Positions 5,644 to 6,087 of a stretch of 6,087 bases of DNA are shown in pieces; position 1 is the stretch's first letter, and each line of letters opens with the position of its first letter. The notes under the pieces were generated by a model. The model was not told the origin of the DNA and made no database searches. It was given only the letters and a program-made list of their open reading frames with translations. A program made the position numbers and the translations under genes. Origin of the DNA: JAQUYS01 sp964430665 (lineage in GTDB: Archaea; Nanobdellota; Nanobdellia; Woesearchaeales; SKGA01); the NCBI GenBank assembly GCA_964430665.1, contig CAYSFC010000039.1, positions 1-6,087 on the forward strand. Direction: 5' to 3'.

Positions 5644-5647
5644 CCTC
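5644..5647 (-). promoter_or_regulatory. Shine-Dalgarno site of the EF-1beta gene
   Basis: In the minus-strand sense GAGG lies in the 17-base gap between the two genes, 8 bases before the EF-1beta ATG. The second cistron thus has its own ribosome site although the first appears leaderless. Confidence 0.65.
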
Positions 5648-5652
5648 ACAAA

Positions 5653-5826
5653 TTAGTTAGGTCCTACAAATCCGCATTCAGGACATTTGTATTTTACTGC
5701 CGTTTCTCTACATTTCTTGCAACGAACTAATTCATACTTTCCACATCCAGGACATAAGAATGAAGTTGAACCTTGATCGTTTGCCAATGAAGTATTACAT
5801 GATGTACATTTTTTTGTGTCTGTCAT
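5653..5826 (-). CDS. small zinc-ribbon protein (two CxxC pairs, HVO_2753-like)
   Basis: The 57-residue protein reads MTDTKKCTSCNTSL at its start and ends KYKCPECGFVGPN. It has four Cys-x2-Cys knuckles: Cys7/Cys10, Cys25/Cys28 (CPGCG), Cys36/Cys39 and Cys48/Cys51 (CPECG), enough for two zinc sites. This is the short archaeal zinc-finger family regularly encoded just before EF-1beta; the haloarchaeal member HVO_2753 is known to bind zinc. The molecular role is unclear, but the fixed association with EF-1beta suggests a translation-related job. It is the first gene of the operon, and its TATA box lies so close to the ATG that the transcript should be leaderless. No alternative in-frame start exists nearby. 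Confidence 0.93.
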   Translation of the reverse strand: MTDTKKCTSCNTSLANDQGSTSFLCPGCGKYELVRCKKCRETAVKYKCPECGFVGPN

Positions 5827-5849
5827 AGATTGTGAAGAAGTCCCATTTT

Positions 5850-5858
5850 ATTTATAAA
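5850..5858 (-). promoter_or_regulatory. TATA box of the zinc-ribbon/EF-1beta operon
   Basis: In the minus-strand sense TTTATAAAT, preceded by a purine-rich AAAGG that could be a BRE, lies 24-32 bases before the ATG at 5826. This predicts transcription starting at or near the start codon. Confidence 0.7.
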
Positions 5859-5920
5859 CCTTTCTTAACTATTTAACATAAAAGTAAGTTATAATTTTCA
5901 TCTAAATTTAACAACGTTAA

Positions 5921-5929
5921 GTATATAAA
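5921..5929 (+). promoter_or_regulatory. TATA box of the aIF2-gamma-like gene
   Basis: GTATATAAA lies 27-35 bases before the ATG at 5956, giving a leader of only a few bases. It diverges from the zinc-ribbon promoter across a 129-bp spacer. Confidence 0.65.
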
Positions 5930-5955
5930 CAAGAGATTAGTTCTTGATATTGATT

Positions 5956-6087
5956 ATGCCAGCTAAAAAGACGAAAAAAACAGCAGAAAGCGAAGAAAAA
6001 CCAAAAAAAGAAGTTTCTAAAACTAAAAAAACTTCAAGTAAAAAAACTTCAGGAACAGAATTAGTAATACAACCCGAATTAAATATT
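5956..6087 (+). CDS. probable translation initiation factor 2 subunit gamma, N-terminus only
   Basis: Forty-four codons are present before the window ends. The first 33 or so residues are a Lys/Thr/Ser/Glu-rich tail (MPAKKTKKTAESEEKPKKEV, then SKTKKTSSKK), probably disordered. Then comes TELVIQPELNI, which matches the stretch directly before the P-loop in aIF2-gamma, where Q-P/A-E-x-N-I-G leads to GHVDHGKT. The GTPase motif itself lies beyond the window, so the call rests on about eight residues. aIF2-gamma is the GTP-binding core of the factor that brings initiator Met-tRNA to the ribosome. Other translational GTPases (EF-1alpha, SelB) fit this segment less well. The tail is longer than in many archaeal homologues. 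The start is placed by the TATA box. Confidence 0.6.
   Translation, partial: MPAKKTKKTAESEEKPKKEVSKTKKTSSKKTSGTELVIQPELNI

Overview
The window looks archaeal: low-GC DNA carrying a group II chaperonin (thermosome) instead of GroEL, an intron-bearing tRNA-Ser, archaeal EF-1beta next to its usual small zinc-ribbon partner, TATA boxes about 22-30 bases before several start codons (a leaderless layout), and what appears to be the N-terminus of aIF2-gamma. The small genes, HTH-nucleotidyltransferase/HEPN pair and uncharacterised coiled-coil protein fit a DPANN-type lineage such as Woesearchaeota or Pacearchaeota, but that placement is inference.

Left end (1-562): a minus-strand tRNA-Ser(GGA) gene has a 41-nt intron at the canonical anticodon-loop position. 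It runs directly into a tandem repeat array interrupted by a 100-N assembly gap. Each repeat core (55 bp) contains the first 14 bases of the tRNA plus its 5' flank, and the linkers between cores can close hairpins. There is no convincing protein-coding gene in this stretch.

563-1484: a leaderless HTH-nucleotidyltransferase gene overlaps a HEPN-domain gene by 14 bp. The HEPN frame has an in-frame TGA inside its most conserved motif and then continues, looking normal, for 32 more codons.

1540-3249: the thermosome subunit gene on the minus strand faces away from a plus-strand cluster, and two promoters lie back to back between them.

3250-5314: an acidic coiled-coil protein with a Pro/Gln/Asn-rich tail, a very basic 110-residue protein starting one base after it, and then, behind its own promoter, a probable exported HEXXH metalloprotease-like protein. 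None has a function I can name with confidence.

5354-6087: the zinc-ribbon and EF-1beta genes form a minus-strand operon. A divergent plus-strand gene, probably aIF2-gamma with a Lys-rich N-terminal tail, runs off the end. This end is translation-related: EF-1beta recharges EF-1alpha with GTP, and aIF2-gamma carries initiator tRNA.

The parts most worth a second look are the tRNA-derived repeat array and the TGA-interrupted HEPN gene.
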